Origin: Tenrec ecaudatus
Lineage: Eukaryota; Chordata; Mammalia; Afrosoricida; Tenrecidae
DNA: 64,000 nt
NCBI RefSeq assembly: GCF_050624435.1
Contig: NC_134541.1
Coordinates: 101,676,805-101,740,804, forward strand
Direction: 5' to 3'
Shown: in pieces, positions 12,396 to 25,070 of the stretch
Layout: every line of letters starts with the position of its first letter
How positions within the stretch are numbered: the first letter of the stretch is position 1
Position numbers and translations under genes: made by a program
Notes under the pieces: model-generated
What the model was told of the DNA's origin: nothing
The model's input: the letters and a program-made list of their open reading frames with translations, nothing else
The model's database searches: none

Positions 12396-13570
12396 CCGTA
12401 TCCTCCCAGGCTTACATGTTCTCTTCACTTCTTACCATTGAGAAATGTTGAGTGCCTTCATCCCTTGTGGGTTTCTAACTCTACGTCTTTGCGCATGTCT
12501 TTATTGTACTTTATGGAGCCCTGGTAGTGTAGTGGTTACAGATTGGGCTGCGAGCCTCACGAGCGGCAGTTCAAAACCACCAGCAGCTCTGAGGGAGAAA
12601 GACTGGGCTTTCTACTCCCGTCATCAGTTACAGCCTCAGACATTCTCATGGGTTTTGAGAATTGAGTCGGCATTGACCCGTTGGCAGTGAGTTTATATTT
12701 TACTTTGTCTTCTCAGGACAGCCTTTGAAATCTTTTGTTTAATTCTTTAACCTGATTATTTCTCCCTCTTGCTTTAGCTATGTCATGTTCCCGAGCAAGT
12801 TCAGGATCTCTTCTCCATGCATTTGGGGCTATCCTTACTTTCCTGCCCTTTGAATGATCTTTTGCTCTCTTCGTGTGTAGGGTCGAGTGCATGTGCTCTA
12901 CTGCGGTCTCTAAGTTCAGGTGGGATCTACTCAAGGTCATACTTTGGCCCTTCTGGCTTGTTTTCATGTTCTTCAGTTTGAACTTGAACTTACCACTGAG
13001 CACTGGATGGTCTGCTCTGCATTTGGCCCCTGGCCTTGTTCTGACTGATGAGATGGAGTTTCTCCAGTGTCTCCTTCCACCAATGGAGTCGTTCTCAGTT
13101 GTGCGTGTTCCATCCAGCACGGTCCACGAGTATAGTCACCAGTTACGCTGTTGAAAAGGGCATTGGCAACGATGAAGTCTTGCAAAGTTCTGTCATGAAA
13201 ACTCCAATGCCGCCCAGTCACTAAGACCGTGGTTGCCACCAGCCGCTGGTCTTTCTTTGCTTTTGTGTTTTGGTCACCAGGAATGATCAATACATTTTGA
13301 CTGTTTGGTTGATCAATTCCAGACTATAGAATTGGTAGAAATCTTCAATTTCTTCATCTTTGGAATCAGTGGTTGTTGCATAAACGTGAGTAATAGTAAC
13401 TGGTCTTCCTTGTAAGTACATAGCGGTTCCCCTGTCACACAGTGTCGCACTGCAGGACGGACCTTGGAATGCTCCTTTTGAAGAGGACGGCAATGCCATT
13501 GCTCTTCAGTGTCGCCTGTCAGCTCGGCTGCTGACCGTTTTGATTGTCATTCTTATACTCTTCATACTCT
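12395..13570 (-). mobile_element. RTE LINE, antisense, endonuclease region
   Basis: Minus strand VTITHVYATTTDSKDEEIED at about 13400; GDQNTKAKKDQR near 13270; RTRPGAKCRADHPVLSGKFK near 13040. Split by a sense AfroSINE at 12513-12698. Confidence 0.75.
12513..12698 (+). mobile_element. AfroSINE inserted in an antisense RTE
   Basis: ggagccctggtagtgtagtg, aaaaccaccagcagctctga and ttggcagtgagttt. Confidence 0.85.
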
Positions 13571-13611
13571 GACTGACGTGATCACTCACTTCTTTGTCTC
13601 CCTCAGCCTCT

Positions 13612-13975
13612 GCACCACCACCACCACCACTACTGCCACCCACCACCCACCTCCATATCACTACCATCACTCGCCACCATCATCACCATCACCCATCACC
13701 ACCATCATCACCATCACCCACCAATACCACCACCACCACCTAGTACCACCCACTACCACCACCACTACCACCATCACCCCCCCCACCACCACCATGATCA
13801 CCATCACCCACCAATACCATCACCACCTAGTACCACCCACCACCACCTCCACCACCACCACCACCTCTACCCACCACCTACTACCACCCAACACCACCAC
13901 CACCTAGTACCACCCACCACCACCTCTACCCACCACCTACTACCACTCACCACCACCACCATCACCATCACCCCA
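13612..13975. repeat. CCA-rich minisatellite, about 360 bp
   Basis: Irregular CCA/CAT units (caccaccaccaccactacc type) with a higher-order unit containing cctagtaccacccac, repeated about three times. Almost no G on the plus strand. Confidence 0.95.
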
Positions 13976-13989
13976 CCGGTAATGCCTCA

Positions 13990-15200
13990 GAGGGCAGGGC
14001 ACTTGGACCCAGGTCTGCATGGTGCCTGGTAAATAGGAGGTGTCTAGTCATTGGGGTGCTATTGCTGTGAGCTCAGCCTATCAAGTTAATGGATTTCTTA
14101 AACGACTATGTGCATTGGTTGACTCTGAAACCGGTGTCCTTGAACAGTTTTGCAGGCGTGAGGGTTTTGAGTGCACCCGATCGGTCAGCAGTGGTGAAAC
14201 ACAAAGTGCCTTGCTGTCAGTGTGGTGGGACTTTTGGGCGGTTGATGAGACACTGCGTGGAAGGACAAGCTAACCTAGAGGGGAAAAAAGATCATTGTTT
14301 TCATGTCCCTGAGAGGACTTAAAAATCCCATTGTTTTAAGGAAACTCAAATTACAAGAAAGTCTCACAGATGACTCAAACTTACAAGAAAGTCTCACAGA
14401 TGCACCAAGAATTAACCTATTGGAATCATTAGTCATGTTTGCTTTCTTTCCGTGTATGTATAGGCATGTGTGTATGTGTGTGCATTTCTTTGTGTGATGT
14501 GTGTGTGTGCCTGTAACCTATGTGTTTATGCACTCAAGTATGTATGTGTACGAATGTGTATGCATATGTGAATATTGAGGTCTGTCTCCTTAGGCGTGAG
14601 CCTGTTTGTCTGTGTTGTGACATGCTGTGTGTTAGGCCGGATGGGCTCAGTGAGAGCTCTTGAGGGTGGGAAATAAACATATGAAATATTTGCAACCATT
14701 AGGGGATACATCCTGATTCTAGAAACATTCAAATGGCATTTTAAAAAACAAAACAAAACAAAAAACCAGAAGGAAATAGCAGATTCCATGGATCTTACAG
14801 ATGAGGAAGCAGAAACTGCTTTGAGCTAGGTAATAGGTCCTCGTAGTTCACCTACGAGCGAAGCTTTGACGTCTTCAAATCCTGGGTCACAGGGTGGGGT
14901 TTGCTTTCGGCTTCCAATGCACAGAGGCCCATGTTCCGAGTTAGAGTGAAGGCAGACAAGAATGTGGGGGTCCTACCTTCTTCAACCTCTCCCAGGTATC
15001 CCCCCGGTCTGAGCGCCATCCTCTTGCCTCCTGAGCGGTGACCCGTGGTCTCTGTGCTCGGAGCCTCCTGTTGAGAGGGGCAGCGCTCGTGCATGATCGC
15101 CTCTTCCCCCGACTTCATTGGACCACCTGGTTTCTTAAAAGAATCCAAACTGCCCTTGTCCTTCCAGCAATTCGAAACAGCCTAGCCACATTTCAGAAAC
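13990..15200. other. Unassigned, mostly unique
   Basis: Holds a 30-bp tandem duplication at 14342-14401 (tacaagaaagtctcacagat twice) and the TG-rich tract. No exon was recognised. Confidence 0.5.
14455..14580. repeat. TG/TATG-rich low complexity
   Basis: Imperfect tgtgtatgtgtgtg-type sequence, decayed. Confidence 0.7.
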
Positions 15201-15204
15201 AAAA

Positions 15205-15275
15205 CGAAAACTCAAACTCAGTGTCATCAAGTCAATTCCGACTCATCTCAGACCCGTGAGGACAGGTTGGCTCTG
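15205..15275 (-). mobile_element. AfroSINE tail scrap, antisense
   Basis: catcaagtcaattccgactc only. Confidence 0.5.
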
Positions 15276-15844
15276 CCCCTGTGACTGCCGGCCTTGCGTT
15301 TTGCTGCCCCATGCACAGCTCCTAATTCTCCAGGACCCCTCCTGGCCACACCTAGACGGGGGCGGTTGATGCAGAATGAAAACCCCACCGTTGGAGCGTC
15401 ATCCAGTGCTGCAGAACAAGTTGGTCCTGGCTTTCAATAAAGCCTGTGCCTGCAGGTCTGGATCTGGGAGCAGCTTCGTGGGGTGGTTCTGGCCTAGGGT
15501 CTCACGGGGCTGCATTCTGAGCTGCTGTCACTGGAAGCAGGAGGAGCTGCCTCCATGGTGGCCCCAGCACAGCTGTCAGCTTCAGCCGCTCTCCACCTGG
15601 CTGCTCATGACATGGCAACTGGCTTCCCTCCGGAGAGAGTGCGGGAGAGACGGGCTGAGATGCAAATCGCTGTGTCTTATAGCCCATCTTGGAAGTGGCA
15701 TGCCATCACTTGTGATGCACCCCACTGGTCACGCACACCAACCCTGGTCCACTGCGGAGGGGCTTGCACAAGGGGGAGAGTCCAGGGGCTGGTGACCCTG
15801 GTGGCCATCTTAGTTATGGGCTGGCTCTGCAGATCCCAGTCCAC

Positions 15845-15990
15845 AAGAGGAGCAAATGCACGTGTGTGGACAGAGAGCCCACTGTGTGCCAGTCCTGTGG
15901 GTAGATCTTGGCTTTTCAGGCGAGAAACTGGCTCAGAGAGGTGGAGCCACTGTCTAAGGTCACCCAGTGAGCAGCAGAGTTGAAATTGAA
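15845..15990 (+). mobile_element. MIR SINE
   Basis: cactgtgtgccagtcctgtg, gagaaactggctcagagagg and aaggtcacccagtgagcagc are MIR core blocks. Confidence 0.7.
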
Positions 15991-16132
15991 ATACAGTTGT
16001 TGCTTTCCCTAGACGGCTTTAAACATGATCACGGAGAGCTTCAAACATAACAAATGGAATAATGTGATGAATCCCAGGCGTCCAGGGCATCCATCCTCAG
16101 CAATGGTTAACTAACTCAGGATGAATCTATCC

Positions 16133-16345
16133 TGTAAGCCTGGTGGCATGGGTTAAAGTGCTTGGCTGCTCATTGCAAGGTCAGTGTTGCATGGCAGACA
16201 GATGTGGCAGCCCGCTTGTGTGAAGACGACCCACGGCAGACAGATGTGGCGGCCTGCTTGTGTGAAGACGACCGCCTTGGAAACCCTCTGGGACAAGTCA
16301 GCCCTGCCCTGTGGGTCAAGTGAGCCAGGGTCCACTCCACTGTTG
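16133..16345 (+). mobile_element. AfroSINE with internal tandem duplication
   Basis: Body has ggcagacagatgtggc twice, about 43 bp apart (about 16193 and 16235), so one SINE segment is duplicated. Confidence 0.65.
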
Positions 16346-16799
16346 ATTCCCTTCCCTGCTGGACTGTTATTTTTGCCTCCGACCTCATCCTCTTATGTGG
16401 AAACGAGACCTGGACATCACTTCAAAGAGAAATTGGTCGGGGGAAGGGGACAAAAATGGAGGGTTCAACAGGAAATAAAAATAAAAGTTACTCCATGAAG
16501 ACAAAATCCCAAACCCACCCTCCCGATCCCTTACCGTTCAGATGTAAGCACGAGTGGCTCTGGAAGGGAGGAAGAGTCGAGCTGAGGTGGGCATGGTGGC
16601 TCTGTGGCCTGCAAGTTCATCTCAGACATACGGACAAGAATGTTTCACTGTGGAGCTCAGAAGAGTTCTTTTCTTAGGAAGGTGTTTTATTGTGAATTAG
16701 GTGAAGGTGAACCGAGCAGATCATCAGTTTTGCAGTCAGCAATGAGTGCACATTTTGTTTCAACTCACCCTTTTAGAATTCTCTTAACGTACCATATCT

Positions 16800-17080
16800 T
16801 ATTCCCCTGACCCCTAGTTCCCTCCTCCTGCTTCAAATAGCTTCACTGAGACGTAATGAGCACATCATGCCGGTCAGTAGCGCAGCCATATCACGAAGGC
16901 TGCGTAGCCATCACCAGAATCAGCTTTGGGACATTACCTTCCTTCTTGTGCCCACTGCTGCAGACTCCTCATTTCCTCCCACGTCCCCAGGTGGTCACCA
17001 CTCCAGCTGCTGTCTTCATAGATGCATCCATCCTGACTTCCCTATACCGAAAAACATGCACAATAAAGACTCAGTCACAA
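16800..17080 (+). mobile_element. Old L1 3' UTR fragment
   Basis: tagcttcactgagacgtaat, atcaccagaatcagctttgg and similar blocks resemble eutherian L1 3' UTR sequence also seen near 32850. Confidence 0.45.
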
Positions 17081-17089
17081 TGGCCCAAT

Positions 17090-17560
17090 GAAACAGAGTG
17101 AAAATCTCAGTGGAAAAGAAAGTGGAAAATATGATACACCAGAATAAACTAAATGAGTCACAAGGGGGATCAAATGACAAGGTGTTACATTCCAGCCTAT
17201 CTACAGCTGCTAAAATACACGTTACAGTGCTCTTTGTGTGACATTAAGGCTCCTCAAATTCCTAGATTGTGGTCAGTAGGGAATCACTGAAGAGTCAGTC
17301 CACTTAAGGACCCTGCAAATGGATTTAGGCTTCCATGACCACCCATAACGTTCCACAAACCAGGTGTTTCTAATGTAGGCTTAGCACTGTTCCCTCTTCT
17401 GGGTTTGGATTTTATTATCTACAATCCTTGGATCACACAGGCTGGTGTGCTTCTCCTGTGTGGACTTAGCTGACGCCTTATTTAGATGGATGTTTGTTTT
17501 GAGACAAGCCTCTGAGATGCGAGTTGCTTTTTTTCTGATATCGAGGCACCGCCTGATTTC
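17090..17560 (+). repeat. Dispersed LINE-like repeat, copy B
   Basis: Same order of blocks as 2300-2815 and same orientation, with scattered substitutions and small indels. Confidence 0.6.
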
Positions 17561-18012
17561 TTCACCCCACAGTGGCCTCTTCAGGAGAGCAAGTACTGAG
17601 GAGGGCCATGTCACAAGAACGAATTGTTCTTATATTAGGACAATGATCAAGTAGGAGCTCCAAAAGTCCACTTCTACATCTATGGATTATATCTATCCCT
17701 GGCTCACTTTAGAGATACTATTATTTTATTAGAGAACATCATAAGTCATCCCCTTGGGACACGAGGTAATTCTAATGATTTCATGGTTATTTTAGTCAAT
17801 GGTATAGAATTTAAAACGCTACTGGGAAAAGGAATTATACACGTGTAGGACATCTTTAAACTGTCATACATGTTTGTGTAGCTAGTGCCCCGTCACCCAA
17901 GTTTCGAAGCTGTACAAGTTAACAACTCATGCAGTGCTGTCTAGAAGCATTCATTTCTGAATGAATGCAGAGTAGAACGACAATACCATTTTCTCACTTT
18001 GAAAGACTAGAG

Positions 18013-18468
18013 CACTGACTCTCAACCTTCCTAATGCCCTGGCCCTTTCACACAGTTCCTCATGTTGTGGTGACGCCCCAACCATAACATTATTTTTGTT
18101 GCTACTTCATAACTATAATTTTGCTACTGCTATGAATCGTAATGTAAATATCTGATATGCAGGATGCATTCCCATTGTTACAAATTGACCATAATTAAAG
18201 CATAGTGATGAATCGCAAAAAACATATAATTCTATATTGTGAAATATTTGTTTCTAATTGCAAGTAAAGGAAATTTTGTCTTGAAGCATGGTGTAGCATG
18301 GGTAACAGTCTTCACGCCGTGTGTGGCGTATTTGCGTGTGGGCGGACCTGCCTGGACACGGATAGAGGAGTTGTGTCTTGGTTCCTAAGAGCATCGGAAA
18401 TAAGCGTTTTCTGATGGTCTTCGGAAGCCCCTGTGAGAGAGGCTGAGACCACAGGTTGTGAACTGCTG
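18013..18468 (-). mobile_element. Longer hAT MITE copy of the same family
   Basis: 456 bp. It shares the GTTCTCAACC-type ends, the ataacattatttttgttgctacttc-like core and the catcggaaa-type segment. The flanks gactagag and gaatagac look like a decayed 8-bp duplication. It carries internal sequence lost from the 52254 copy. Confidence 0.75.
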
Positions 18469-19113
18469 GAATAGACAGTTCCCCAGCATCTCTCACTATC
18501 TCACCAGCATCCAAATTGTCGAATGGCTCTTAATTTTTTGTGTTATTTTCATGGTGCATGCGCTTGGATTAGAGTGGCAATAACATCAAAGCAGTGTGTG
18601 TTTCTTAGGGCCCTGCTCTCTCCTTCTCCTTCTACGTTCCCTTTGCTACCGAGTGTGGTTCTGCAGGGCAGCTCACCAGGCGGACGTTTGCCGGTTGCAT
18701 TCCGGTACAGTGTCCTTTAGTACGGGGAGCGTCGCAGAAGTTGGTGGCATAAAAATGGCATGATTTTTTCATTCCATTGTTTTCTACAAACTTTTGGACG
18801 GACCCGGGTCGAGCCCCTTCTCCCGTACGTCTTGTGAATTGGAAGACAGGTGGAAGGGGCGATGAGGCCCAGGGCTGGGTTTCTTTTTCTGACGCAGGGG
18901 CTTCTGGTTGCCACGGAGCTGAGACCTGCCTCGTGCGACCCCCTGGCGTCGGAGGGGACTTGGGTTCCAGAGGGGTCTCGGTGGCTGGTTCCTCGAGGAC
19001 CCTCTGGGTGGACTCCACCCCCCAAGCCCGGGGTTAGTAGGGGCAGGGGGGGGGTTGTCGTGTCCGTTGGCACCACGAGGGACTTACTCGCTAATGACTG
19101 GCACACTTATTGA

Positions 19114-19312
19114 GGGGGCCCTCGTGGTACAGTGGTTCCTTGGTGGGTTGCTAACGGGAAGGTCAGCAGTTTGAAAACCCCAGCCACTCCGAAGGAGAAA
19201 GAGGAGGCTTCTACTCCTGTGAGGAGTGACAATCCCGGAAACCCACAGACGCCGTTCTGCCCTGCTCTCCAGGGTCTCTGTGAGTTGGCATCGACTCGAT
19301 GGCAGTGAGTCT
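19114..19312 (+). mobile_element. AfroSINE, full length
   Basis: gggccctcgtggtacagtgg to catcgactcgatggcagtga. Confidence 0.85.
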
Positions 19313-19892
19313 GAGGCACGTTCTCTCCACCAGGCAGCACACTGAGCCCTTCCCCATGCTGCCAGCCTGCTGTCACCTTCATGCCAGTCCTCGGGGGTGG
19401 CGCTGGATTAGTTGCTTGCTTCTCTGAGCACCCTGGAGCCGAAGCTGATGAACTTGGCCCTGCCTTGTCCCTCTCCGACTCACGCTCACTCTGATTCCCG
19501 CACACCCACATCGATGACGGTGGAGATGTGTCTTTAAACAGAATCAAGAACAGAAACCAGAGGGGAATCAGCATGGCGACCAGAGGGAAGTTGACATCGT
19601 TATTCACTTCCACACGCAGACCTCTGCCAGGCTGACCTCGGAATGGAAACTCTGAGCCCTGAGTGGCTGCCACCTCGGTGTCCCGGACCCATCTCCAGGC
19701 CTGGGCTCGGACCAGGGAGTGGGAGGACTCACTGGCATGGGGAGCAAGCAGCTGGCATCTACCTTTCCGTCTGGGTCATAGACTTGGGGTAGGAGACTCA
19801 GACTGAGACCTATAGCTCCTCCTGGTCATTGCACACACACACCTCCACTGGTGCCCTGACAGGTGTACAGCGATCTCTCCTTTGGGGGGATG

Positions 19893-20010
19893 GGGGGCAG
19901 AGTCCCTGGTGGTACAGACTATGAAGTGTTCATCTACTAACCAAAAGGTTGGAAATTTGACTCTACCCAGAGGTACCTGCCAGGGGAAACCAGCCCCTAA
20001 CAAATATTAC
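19893..20010 (+). mobile_element. AfroSINE 5' half
   Basis: gagtccctggtggtacagac, actaaccaaaaggttggaaa and tctacccagaggtacctgcc. Confidence 0.65.
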
Positions 20011-20694
20011 GGGCCCGTAGTCACAACTGTACATCTGTACTATGTAAAGATTACAGTAAAGTCATAGAGAATGAGAGAGAGGAGAGAGAGTAAGATAGAG
20101 GAGGCAGACATGTTTCATGGTAGCATGCTTACTTCAGGCCCGCTTGGTGGTCCACGTGGAGATGGGAGAGGAGAGAAGGAGAGCGATTTATTTCTAACCA
20201 AGGCTCATGTATACTTGGGGTCATGCAAGCCCCCTGATCACGTCACAGAAGGGGCTGTATCATCGGCAATACAAAGTGGGAGGGGCACGATCTCGGGGTG
20301 TACACGCGCTATAGGAAGAGGAGGCATCAAGGAGACACATGTGACAAGATGGGCGGGTCCTAGATTCATGATGGCAGCCCAACCTTGATCGTCCTTGAGC
20401 TGGTGGTTTGACTTATTCACAGCGCCCCAGGGAAAGCCATCCACTGGCCTTAACAGCCGGGAGTGAGCCCCACCTACAGTGGGATCAACAGTAGCGTCTG
20501 ATTGCTCTGGGTGGCTGAATGCCTTCAGGGAGATAACTTCTAAGCAGGGTGCTACAGGCTGGGGAAAAGCCGTTCCATCTCCCACAGGTACCCCGAAGCC
20601 AGGTCTGGCACTGTTGTAACAACAGAAGGACACGCCTGGCCATGCAGCAACCTCTCAGTGGTTAGAGTCCATGGCTGCAGCCCCAGTGTCCGTC

Positions 20695-20805
20695 CATTTC
20701 ACCGAGGATCTTGCTCGTTTTGGTTGCCGTCGACTTTACCAAGCACGCGGCCCTTCTCCAGGGTCTCTCGCAACAACACGTCTGAAGTCCATGAAGAAGG
20801 CTCGC
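20695..20805 (-). mobile_element. RTE LINE 3' scrap, antisense
   Basis: cgactttaccaagcacgcgg and cccttctccagggtctctcg match the reverse of the RTE 3' coding end. Confidence 0.55.
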
Positions 20806-21389
20806 CCTCCTCGCCCCTAAGGTGCCCTCTGACTGTGCCCCCTCCAGGAAAGAGGGGGTCTGTTGCCCGTCCTCGGCACCTGCAGCTTTCTGGCCAGCAC
20901 CTTCGTGCAAATGCTCCGATTCTTCTCGGGCCTGCCTTGTTCAAGGTGCAGCGTGGCCATCCATTTCTGAAGAACCAGAGTCCTTCTCTGACATGCGTGG
21001 GCTCACCACGCGTCACGCAGCTGTGCGTGTGTGTGTGCGTGTCGTTTCCCTAAGGCCTTCACTGCTTTGTGCTGGGTACTGAGTTTATTCTGCAAAGGGA
21101 ACCCAGGTGTGCTCCTCCATTCTAAAGTGCAAGCGTTCCCGTGGGGGTCTTATTGCCATGTCAGTTCTGAGGGTTGGAGTAGGGCCCCCAGGGGACCCCA
21201 CGATGCTGTAGCTCCCAGGGTCATGTTTGGGACAGTGAGGAGCTACTGTACCCAGTGGTAACTGAGTGATGGCAAATTGCCCTTTACTTCTTCTTAGCTG
21301 TTTCCCCCTTGCCTGTGGGCCCCCCTTCCTCCCAACGCGTTCACTCCCATGGCACTTCACTGTTAGCAGAGGCTTCCTGAGGGCTGGAG

Positions 21390-21870
21390 AAATGAGCGGG
21401 AACTTATTTTTTGGAATTGTCATTGTTGAAAATATATACACACCACACATACACCAGCGTAATAGTGTCTACACACACCATTCGGCAACACTAGTGACAT
21501 TCTTCACATTGTGTGGCCATTGCCACCCTCCTTTTCGGAGCCCCCCCACGGTCCCCACTAACACAGACTCACTGCCCCACGGCTCTGATCGCATCTCTCA
21601 AATTGCTGTCATTAATTTGGTCCCATATGGTTCTGAAAGAGCCTGATACAGATAGATTTTTGAAAAAAAAACCACGAATTAAGCTAGACTATTGCTTGGT
21701 TTTAGGAAGGCTTAAGGGGACTTGGGGGGTTGAGGTTTACCGGTGATCTGAGGGCAGTAGTCTCAGGGGTTCATCCAACCTCCACGAGTCTAAAAGGTGT
21801 AGACTCCTTGAACATTTTAAACGACGCCCTACACTTTCCCCCTTCTGATCAGGATCCGTCTATGGAATCT
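21390..21870 (+). mobile_element. L1-like fragment
   Basis: The late part (ggttttaggaaggcttaagg, ggggttcatccaacctcc) aligns with 32515-32660 in the same orientation. The earlier part has ttgttgaaaatatatacaca and tcactgccccacggctctg, typical of L1 non-coding DNA. Confidence 0.55.
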
Positions 21871-22439
21871 TGAACCCAAAGCTGGGTAAAGGGAGCTGGG
21901 CGCCATCCAGTTCTGGTCTCATCACAGAAGAGGCTGTTGTTGGCGGGGGCCTTAGCCACTCGCTCCATTTCCTCTTCGACTCAGCGCTCATCTTCTGCGC
22001 TTGCTCCAGCGAGTTAGAGACGCGTTGTCATCTTGCATGGCCACTTGCAGGCGTTCGAGACCCCAGGCACCACCCAGTGACGGACGGACGGAGGAGGCAG
22101 AACAGAAGCACAACACATGCTATTAGGTCAAGTACGTGGGATGTCCCACCCGGCATTTTATTTTGATTTTCTTCTGGTTTATTTTTATAACCGTGGGAGG
22201 AAACATCTGTGTGGCAAAGGTCACCGTTAAAGAACGTCACGTCCAGGTTTTTCTCACTTTCACCCGTTTCAGAACTTTTGAGCGTTGTGAGTGAGTCAAA
22301 CAGTAAGAAGAGGGAGCTTGCTTGCTGCCACCCATGAGCCCCTCATGCCTGGCATCGTGGGTGTTTGAGCTCGCAGAAGCCAGGGATGCCCAGGTCAATG
22401 CTACTCTCCCATTTTACAGATGCCCAAACCAAGGCATCT

Positions 22440-22640
22440 GCGCCCTGGTGGCGCAGTCATGACCACAGGTTCAGCAGTTCAGAACCACCAGGTGATCCTT
22501 GGGAGAAAGACAAAGCTTTCTACTCCCGTCCAGAGTCACAGGCTCAGACACCCACCGAAGCAGTTCTTCTCTGTCTTATAAGGTTGATTTGCATCATCAT
22601 CGACCTGATCGCAGTGAGTTTGTTTTTTGTTTTAGAGACT
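22440..22640 (+). mobile_element. AfroSINE, full length
   Basis: gcgccctggtggcgcagtca to gatcgcagtgagtttgtttt. Confidence 0.85.
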
Positions 22641-23234
22641 AAGGTGCCAAGTGGTGTTGTGCCAAGCCCAGGGCTGCATACCCAGCCTAAAGCTCTCTAG
22701 CGTTCTTTGTACCATCCTTGGCTAGGGGGTGGGGATAGGGTGGCTGGGATGGAGATAGGGTCAGGGCTAGGGTGTTTCTAGCTCCCTGAAGGCTAGCTCC
22801 TTGTTTCCAATGGAACTGAGCAGTCCAGAAGAAAGGGGCTGCTTTCTGGAATTTTCTTGGTGCATCCAGCTGTCATTTGGGGATTTTGGGGTCTGAATTT
22901 TTTTCTTTCTCTTTTTTGGACCACACATGGGCCGCCGCCTCAACACCCAGAATATCAGCCCCTGGGTATCTCCTGAAAGGTGTCTGGCCACAATGCAAAA
23001 TTGAGATGGTCTCTGGTGATTTCTTTTTTTAAGAAAAGATTTTAATTCTGATTTACATAAAACTATAGAGAACAATGAACCAGGTGCTTCCACTGCCCAA
23101 TGGCAATCCTGATCGGCAAGTTTCATCCTCATTCCAGTCTACTCCACCACATAGACGGAGCCTCCCGCTGATGTCCACTTGACCCTGGCCCTCACGTGTG
23201 GCCGAGCAGGCATGCGCCTGGGTTTTCTTTTTTC

Positions 23235-23290
23235 ATTTTATTGGGGGCTCTTATAACATTCCACATATCAATTGAATCAAGCATAGGTTT
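23235..23290 (-). mobile_element. L1 3' terminus, antisense scrap
   Basis: ttttattgggggctcttata is the reverse complement of the L1 tail seen at 7780. Confidence 0.55.
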
Positions 23291-23429
23291 TCTTGCTGTC
23301 CTCTCTAGGCAAACAGCGACAGGCCTTTCTGCTGTGGCGTCAATGGGCAGGGGCCAACCACCATCCCCCTGTTTTGCAGCTGACCACTAACCTCTTATGA
23401 GAGCCCTGTTCCTGCTTTCAGAAGCCAAG

Positions 23430-23560
23430 CCAGCTGCTACTGAGTGGACCCAGACTCATACCGACTCCACAGGGCCAGAGGAGAACTGTGTCCAGGGCTT
23501 GCAGTGGCTTGTCATTCTGGAAGCAGGTGACCAGGCCCAAGGTGCCTCTGGGTGGCCTGG
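23430..23560 (-). mobile_element. AfroSINE, old antisense remnant
   Basis: gacccagactcataccgact followed by weak similarity. Confidence 0.35.
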
Positions 23561-23751
23561 ACAGGCCAGCCCATGACCATTAACATCATCCTGGAAGCCC
23601 CTCCGCCGCTGGCCCTGCATTAGTCTGAAGTCAAGTTTAGAAGTTGGTCATCCCTGTGCTTTCTCCATCCGTCGATGCGGTAGACCAGGGAGGAGAGGAT
23701 GCCTTTCCCCAGCTGCCCAGGGAGTCTGAAAGAGTCTGCGCAGCCTGCACG

Positions 23752-23928
23752 TTGGAGCTGCCATCGAGTCAATGCTGACTCAAAGCAACCCCCTGTGGGT
23801 TCCCGAGAGTGGAACTGTGAACCAGAGTAGAAAGCCCAGTCTTTCTTCTGAGGAGCTGCTGGTGGTTTTGAACTACCGACCATGCGGATCGCAGCCCCAT
23901 GCGTAACCTCTGCACCACCAGGGCTCCG
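23752..23928 (-). mobile_element. AfroSINE, antisense
   Basis: ccatcgagtcaatgctgact to ctctgcaccaccagggctcc. Confidence 0.85.
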
Positions 23929-24309
23929 AGCAGCCCGCAAATCCCCAGAGTCATTTTCGAGGTGATTGAAACGATGAGAGTCAGGACAGCATTTAAAGAC
24001 AGTGTCCGGTCATGCCCAGTTCAGCATACGTCACCCTTTTCTTCCCAAATCACACCTACTCTGGAGAATTCCGGGGTGGGGGGAGTGTGTGCCTGAGGGA
24101 CCCCGCATTTTCTGTCTATTCTGTTTCTCAGAGGCCCCAGCTGCCTGTCTGCTCACTTTTATGCTCTTTAGTCCTCATAGATAGATTCTCAACACCTGCA
24201 CACACAGGTGTGTGTGTGTGTGTGAATGTGTACATGTGTCAGAGTGTGTGTGAGAGAAATATGAGCGTCTGTATGTGAGAGTGTGAGAGGGAGAGAGAAT
24301 GTATGTGTG

Positions 24310-24316
24310 TGCATGG

Positions 24317-24402
<86 letters not shown>
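24310..24402. repeat. (GT)n joined to (GA)n
   Basis: About 11 GT units followed by about 32 GA units, a compound microsatellite. Confidence 0.97.
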
Positions 24403-24410
<8 letters not shown>

Positions 24411-24827
24411 CTTCCAAAGATTTTTCTTTGGTCAGTGGCTTAGTGGTTTTAATCAGAAGGTTTGTGTTTCTTTCTTTCTTTTATTTTTTAAGTATTCATA
24501 CAAGAAGCGACTGGTCTTAAGCGTCTAGTCCGATGACTTCTGAGCCATGTGCGCACGTGGTTCAGGTTTAGAGCGTGACTGGAATCTGCTGAGAGACCAT
24601 GGGCCTGACTTCTAGCCCTACCCCCCCAGGGGCCCTGTCAGGCAGCCCCCACCTGCAGCTCCGCAGAGCAAATGAGGTGGGGGGCGGGGCAGGTCTCTGC
24701 AGTTGGCTTCACTTTGAGTGGACGGAAGTTCACCTCCAGCTCTGCCCACAAGCCTGCAACGTTGGGCCCACTGGCCACCAAGGGCCAGCTGGGGCCCGAA
24801 TCCCAATAATCAGACTTGATTTTCACT

Positions 24828-25070
24828 GCCAGAAGTTGGCCTCGACTCGCAGGACCCGCAGAAGGCTGTGCCATCCTCAAGATGGGTTGAATGCTGAACT
24901 ATTTTGGTCCATTGGGTATTCATTGCTGGTTTCCATAAGTCGACAGATAGGACTTCTTCCTAACCCTTGGGCAGAAGCGTCTCTGAAAGATGTTCAGCAT
25001 CATAGTAACCCCCAAGCCCCACCGGCAGCTGGAGACGCATTGGGCCTGGAATCGAACCTGGGTCTTCCAC
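24828..25070 (-). mobile_element. AfroSINE variant, antisense
   Basis: tattcattgctggtttccat, tcagcatcatagtaacccc and gcctggaatcgaacctgggt; the subfamily with the longer middle. Confidence 0.6.

Noticed and set aside
13509..13907. His/Thr-rich frame in the CCA satellite
   Set aside because: Low-complexity translation only.
19107..19673. 188-residue open frame, minus strand
   Set aside because: It overlaps an AfroSINE and shows no protein family similarity that I can see.
24175..24417. Ser/Leu and Thr/His repeat reading frame
   Set aside because: It is just the translation of the GT/GA microsatellite.
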